A DNA stretch of 64,000 nt from Acanthosoma haemorrhoidale. Taxonomy: Eukaryota > Arthropoda > Insecta > Hemiptera > Acanthosomatidae. Of the stretch, positions 58,501 through 64,000 are shown piece after piece; positions within the stretch are counted from its first letter, which is position 1, and each line of letters starts with the position of its first letter. The DNA lies in NCBI GenBank assembly GCA_930367205.1, contig OV884012.1, positions 31,096,796-31,160,795 of the forward strand, read 5' to 3'. The translations under genes and the position numbers were made by a program. The notes below the pieces were generated by a model, which saw only the letters and a list, made by a program, of their open reading frames with translations, did no database searches and had not been told where the DNA came from.

Positions 58501-61500
58501 TTTCTAACTCCCTTTTTTAAGCAAGAAAAATTACATCAATCACATGAAACATACTGTCAATATGTTCATAAAACACAATTCAATAAAAGCGTCTTCAATA
58601 ATGTAATTTATTGAACTTTTAATTTAAAAAAAGTTTCGATCGCAATTATTAGGGTATTGAATTAAACAGATGAAGTTCGTAATTTATTATATTTAAAATT
58701 TGTAGTTTAAGTGGACTGTGATAGTAAAAAGTCATCAATATCGCGTTGTCTATTTTTTCACAGGCGAAGCCAAATCCATATTTAGCCATTATACATATTT
58801 GAAACATCTCACTTGACTAAGTTTATTAATTTTTTATTTCTTACTTATTGCTTCCTACTTAAATTTGGTACAGAACGTTCGAATAAAGCCTACACATGTA
58901 TTTTTTCTGCAATTTGTACATAGATACTTACGTAGTTTAATGTTATATCCTCTTGTACACCACTTGTAGCAACTGAACGCCTTGTAATTACTAGAGAATT
59001 TAAGTAGCTAATAATTATATTAAGAATGAGAGATGGTTTCAGTATTATTACAAGTCTGGCATTGTAAATGTATAATATCTAAAAATATTATTTAAGTATA
59101 TATAGGGCTAGCTAAAATTGGATTCTGGATTTGAGGGTTCCTTGCCGTTATTGCCCACCTCAAATGTAAAAATTAATAAACGAGTGGACTACTGGCATTA
59201 TTCAGAACATGGTCCTTTTCATAATTTTTTTTTCTACACCTTTGTACTGGTGAATGGATTAAGCTGTTGAAATGTGTTTCATTGAAATCATTCACTACCA
59301 TAAATTATTAGAAACAAAAAATATTCAACACATTTCTTGTAGAAACTATTTTCCTGTAAAATTTTACATAAGACTCATCAGATTGAATGCCTTTTCCCGC
59401 CCTATTTGTATACAAAATCCTCAAGGGAATAGAAGCCCTTGCAGTACCCTTGCCTTAGGACATTACATACCACCTTAAGTACCCAGCTTCAATTTTATAC
59501 AGGTCTCATTTGCAATTTTTTCTTTCGTTTGTTTCTATTTTGGCTTGGTTCATATCTAAAAGAATCGTTCTATTATTATGGCTCGTTATGTTTACGAAAT
59601 TATCTAACACAATATTTTTGTTTATTTGGCTAAAAGTTTTCTAACATGGATTTTGTTTAATTTATGTTGGAACAGAAAGTAAACATTTTATAGCTTTTCG
59701 TAGAGTCGTGTGACAGAAGGCGCCGGATCGCAACAAGTTTGGTGCCAGTGGAAAACTGTGCCTACGCTGTTCATTTGGTTTCTCTCCGATTTTTATGCTT
59801 AATTTAAATAAATAACTTACATAATGATGTCAATCAGAATAACATGGTAAAAATGATTTTACTGAAGTTACTCAGAGCGCGTCACGGGAGTCCCCTTTTA
59901 ATACAGACGTGTATATAGGTTGTAGTTATGTCCGATATTCCCTTTCATAAATTGAACAACACTCATTCAAGGGTTTCTAGGAAAAGTATACTGGTAGAAA
60001 AATACTTGGCCAAAACACAGTAAGGAAAAACTATTTATAAAGTATAAAAATGTTATAAAAACTGAAAATATATTATGTTACTATAAGTTGTTGACCACGT
60101 GACTCACAGTAATAACCTTTATGTTTTTACATGTATATGTACATATTTTACTTTTTTCATTACATATGAAACTCAGTATTGGTTATAATATTTGAAATTA
60201 CTTAGTTTGTGACGTCAATCATTAACTTGTAATTAGTTTTGAAACAAAGTCCCTGTCACAATGGACCGTTTTAATCCTGCTAAGTTGATCTGAGCCTGTC
60301 TTCTGCAAATAGAACTGTCTGCTTCTTCCAAGTTCGGATAAGTTATCACTTCAGATTAATCAGCCTATAAATTACTGTGCAAACGAATAGTGAACTTTTT
60401 TCGATTTCTTTGGACATTACTTTTATCGTAGTGCTTTATTCAGTAAATAATGACTAATACTATATTCTAGGTTTACGTCTTGTTTTTGACTTTTGTATAA
60501 CTTTACATATAAAAATATAAATTTAACCCCAGGAAACCTAGTTTCAATAGATAAAAATATTAAAAAGTGCAAACTATATTATAGGGTTTGAGAGACTAAA
60601 AACACAAACTAAGTAGGTATATTGATAGCATGATTTGATGTGTATAGTGTGATGATAATGGTGTATCATTTAAATTAGTTTAATTTATTAATTAAATTAG
60701 AATGATCGACAGACTATCGCTATTATATTTTGGAAAACAAAAATTGATGGTATCCTTAGTTCATTATGAATAAATAAAAATCTAATGAATAAATTGAAGA
60801 CATTTAATAAGAGTTTTTTTTATAAATATACCATGATATTTCTTCATAAAAATTAGGTTTATTCTAGAAAAGAGATTATGTTTACTATCCATTATCATTT
60901 CTATTATTAAAGAAATGCATTACTTGGCAATAGGAAATATTTAAAAACTTTAAAAAAAAACATCGCAATGTTAAATCTCCATATTAAAAAGTGAAATATA
61001 CATAATAACAAAATAATATTAATTGCAAATGAGATTTCACCGTAAATGGAACATGGGACTAGTGTCATTTTTTTTTTTTTTTTGTGGAACCTATGTAACA
61101 CACAGGCCATTATTTCATGTAAAATCGACTAGTATAAATCATTTTGGACCATTGCCAGCTCTTTATGGAACATATAATGTGTTTTAACATTTACGGCAGC
61201 CATAACTCATGAAGGTATACCTATAGATAAAAGAGAAAATATTCTGACATGAGGGTTTGGTAATTTAGTATGGAAAAGTCCCTTGCTTTATAAACGCTTC
61301 ATTTAAAACAATATTTCAAAGATGTACGGTTTATAACACGTCAGCATTATTTGCTAATAATCGCGTTGCATTTAAACGAGAGAGCGTTGTCAAATTTGAC
61401 ATCTATATCAAATAGTACCGCATCTATTTTTCAGTATGCTGATAATTCGTTTCATCATAACAACTAATTACCATAATAAATTTACAAAATGTTGATAACA

Positions 61501-62280
61501 CACAGCTCGCGCTCCCTGGTTCCTTTTTTTTTACAATATAGGCCTTCAAAGCATCGTCAAATCTTACGACGCCTAACTTGAAATAGCCCATCAAGGTAAA
61601 CACTCCCATTCAATACGCGCCCAAATTTCAAATGGGCTTCACTTCCGTCTATCCGAACACCACTAAGGAACAAACGGAAAGCCAAAAATGATGGAAGTAA
61701 AAAAAAAAAAGTGTTCTCTACCTATCCCTGGGACCGGTGATTTTTGGAAGCTTTTTGGAATATCCCTAGATATTTTCTTCTATAGAGTATTATTGACCAT
61801 TTTAGGTTGAATAAATTTGGTAAAAATAACGTTTACCTATTATCCAATATTAGGGAATTTAATTTAATTGTCAATAGTTTCCAGGCTATTAATTAATTTT
61901 CTATCATTTCTATGAAACCCAACCCCTAATTCCTGCTAAATAAAGCCAGTTGTAGGGTGATGTCTAAAGATGTAGCAAACCAATTTTAAAGTCTGAATTA
62001 ATAGTAATTATTTCAAATGTTATAAGTTTTTGACACCAACGATTGGGTGAGAAGCCATGAGATTAGTGTAGTATTCTGTTCTTTATTTTTTTTAATTATT
62101 TATACTTATGTGTCGAATTTTTATTTTAGATTATAACAATTTTTAATTTTAGTTGAATGGATGGACCGTTTCGAGACTTTTGAATGTGTTTCATTTTTTT
62201 TATCATTATCATTGTTCCTTTCAATGATAGGTTTTGTTTGTCTCCATATATACAGTTGAGGTTTTTATCATATGACATTA
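55551..62280. other. Long stretch with no recognisable gene
   Basis: Nearly 7 kb of AT-rich sequence. GC-balanced patches at about 56690-56960 and 57370-57800 contain overlapping open frames on both strands (for example 56977-56669 minus, 102 codons, and 57614-57369 minus, 81 codons), but no motif is recognisable and no block recurs in the window. They may be decayed transposon pieces. Confidence 0.45.
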
Positions 62281-62291
62281 CATTTTAGCAA

Positions 62292-62321
62292 CTGAAGATG
62301 GCAGACTAAAGCTGTCGGAAA
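62292..62321 (+). ncRNA. Hammerhead-ribozyme-like core motif (incomplete)
   Basis: CTGAAGA (62292-62298) fits the conserved CUGANGA box. TGGCAG and CTGTCG (62299-62304 and 62312-62317) pair as a six-base stem II with two wobbles and a seven-base loop. GAAA follows at 62318-62321. Such cores occur in Penelope-like and some other retroelements. No stem III with the UH cleavage site and no stem I partner could be found, so this is at most a decayed ribozyme. Confidence 0.3.
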
Positions 62322-64000
62322 CGTTATTGGTGTATAATCCCACATTGTGGAAAGACGAAGGATTTATTATTTAATATTATTATTATATAATTTTTTTTAT
62401 ATCATCTATTTATTATTTTTTTAGGGGAGGAGGGTACCTTATCATAGTGTATCGTTATTATAATTCAATTTAACGTATGTAGCGCCGGTCACGAACAATC
62501 AATTTATTACTTTTATTAACTAAGTACAATTCTTATATATTTGTTTGTAGTAACTGACAGAGGCCTCACCTTAGCGTTATACCTTAACCTCACTATCTCC
62601 AGTATAGTAACTCTTTTTCAGCGGATGTCATAATTTCTGTCGAGCAAGGTATAATTAAGATAAGTATCTCTAAGGAGTACTACAAGGAGGCACATTGCAG
62701 CTTGAGACATGACTAGTTATCAAGCGTTTCTGGAAGAACATAGGGCGCCTGAAGATAACAAGTTTCTGCACAGCAGGTTTTTTTTCAAGTTAAAGTCATA
62801 ATTTAGTGTTACATTCCCTGCTTAATTCATAAACTTTATATGAATAAAGATAAATATATCATACTGTGAATAAAGGTTTATTCAGAAGAGAAATGTGAAA
62901 TGAAAGTTTCTACTAAAATCATTACATGTAAATGAGAATCACAATACAACTGTGCTAATAGTCGTTGGCAAGAAATATGATGCAGGGATACACAGATGTG
63001 TTTAAGGTAGATTTAGGCTCCCCCGGTTTGTTGGGTTAACATTACAAAGCGCGCACACCACAAAGCAGTACACCCCAGAATGGGGGACGGTGTCCCGGAC
63101 CAGAGGGTTGGTAGTGAAACCCAGTCGCCAGTAGTCCCGAACTAATGTAGCTTTCAGCAGGTGCAATAAAAAGTATCCCCCAAATGAAGTACTACCGATT
63201 AGGGTCAACTGATGTAGGCCTCTTACTCACTTATACATTCCAGAAGGGAAATATCTCTGAGTGGTAGCTGGAAAAATGAAATGAGAAAGGAAGGACAGCT
63301 GAGAGGGTTCGGACATGCTTAGGGGATTGCAGAAGATTCTCCAAGCAGGTGAAGGGAACAAGGATAGGCGGTATTTCAGGGGGAGGAAGAAGACGTGATA
63401 CCTTTGCTGAAGGCATTCAATCTTCACTGAAAGGGTCTGGCTAGATCTACACTACCAATGGGTACTTCAGTCAAGTTACTTCAATTGTAACTCATAAGCT
63501 ATTGCACTATTGACCTTTACATACTATAAAAGACACAATGACCCACCATCTACCACTTTTTAAAATACACAAAATACATATTTTAAAAATAAGTCAATAG
63601 CGACTTATGATACCAAGAAAATTCTTTGCATAAGCAATGAAGCAAGTCAGGGTTAAGAGAGAAATGAAAAGACAAATTTACATTTTTATAGACCAGGGTT
63701 ATTACCGTCCATATATCATCTTCTCCCAAGTATCATTCTTCTTTCCTTCATTATAATTTTTGTTCATTTAGTCCTCTTTTCTTCACATATCATTCTTATT
63801 CCCTATTCTCCCTTCTCTTTTTTTATGACCTAATTTGGCTGCAAGGAATTGCAGGATATGTGATTTAGGAACTGGTCAGGGGATGCATCACAGAATTTAA
63901 TTCCTTGTATTATTCTTTAACCAAGTAAGAGAAACGACCTCATATTCTCTCTATCAACCACAAAATATAATTTTAAGTCTTGATCCATGCAATTTGAATT
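62322..64000. other. No recognisable gene
   Basis: AT-rich up to 63000, then a balanced patch (63000-63430) with open minus-strand frames (63208-63002 and 63427-63227) of no recognisable family. A 30-codon plus frame at 62709-62801 begins MTSYQAFLEEHRAPEDNKFL and looks coding-like, but it stops soon and has no supported splice site. Confidence 0.4.

Overview
This is AT-rich eukaryotic DNA, most likely from an insect or another arthropod. The evidence is its repeat content: Jockey-type and RNase H-bearing non-LTR retrotransposons, an RTE-like fragment, mariner transposases, Ty3/Gypsy integrase with LTRs, a Helitron replicase fragment, and a MADF-domain/PIF-Harbinger-like pair. The species cannot be named from the sequence. 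There is no bacterial gene layout. No open frame exceeds about 190 codons, and every frame that can be recognised belongs to a transposable element and is broken. I see no intact host gene, rRNA, convincing tRNA or CRISPR array. The window reads as an intergenic or intronic transposon graveyard.

Layout. 0-9 kb: mostly featureless AT-rich DNA with a Helitron replicase fragment (about 1.47-1.91 kb, minus) and a short retrotransposon tail with a 12-bp target-site duplication (TSD) at 2.77-3.05 kb. 9-19.2 kb: a solo LTR with a perfect 5-bp TSD (9044-9897), a Gypsy integrase followed by an LTR (13.56-15.55 kb, minus), the 3' part of an RNase H-bearing non-LTR element (15.78-17.05 kb, minus), a 1.2-kb long-inverted-repeat element (17.16-18.36 kb) and another LTR piece. 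21.6-31 kb: RTE-like fragments, a short tail, a pair of direct repeats exactly 600 bp apart, and an internally deleted mariner. 33.5-38.9 kb: a nearly full-length but dead Jockey-like element ('family B', minus) whose 3' UTR is split by a solo LTR, next to a family A copy with a 12-bp TSD. 41.4-46.9 kb: more family A copies, a foldback repeat, a perfect 559-bp duplication, and MADF/Harbinger-like and reverse transcriptase (RT) remnants. 48.6-55.6 kb: a weak candidate for a spliced gene, a palindromic mariner, a long CT microsatellite against a 1.65-kb family A copy, and two inverted copies of a third retrotransposon tail ('family D'), one holding a nested family B tail. 55.6-64 kb: almost nothing recognisable, apart from a hammerhead-like motif.

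How the parts relate. Family A is the main repeat. Eight copies differ in length and share a 3' tail or RT segments, and three are bounded by 12-bp TSDs as expected of target-primed reverse transcription. The 38-kb copy joins the RT coding end to the tail, which identifies the otherwise anonymous tails. Nesting gives relative ages: the solo LTR is younger than family B, the nested B tail is younger than the family D copy around it, and the 559-bp segment is younger than the family A copy it interrupts. No complete new biological system was found. The most unusual items are the palindromic mariner, the perfect 559-bp duplication and the nested insertions that have an identifiable empty site.
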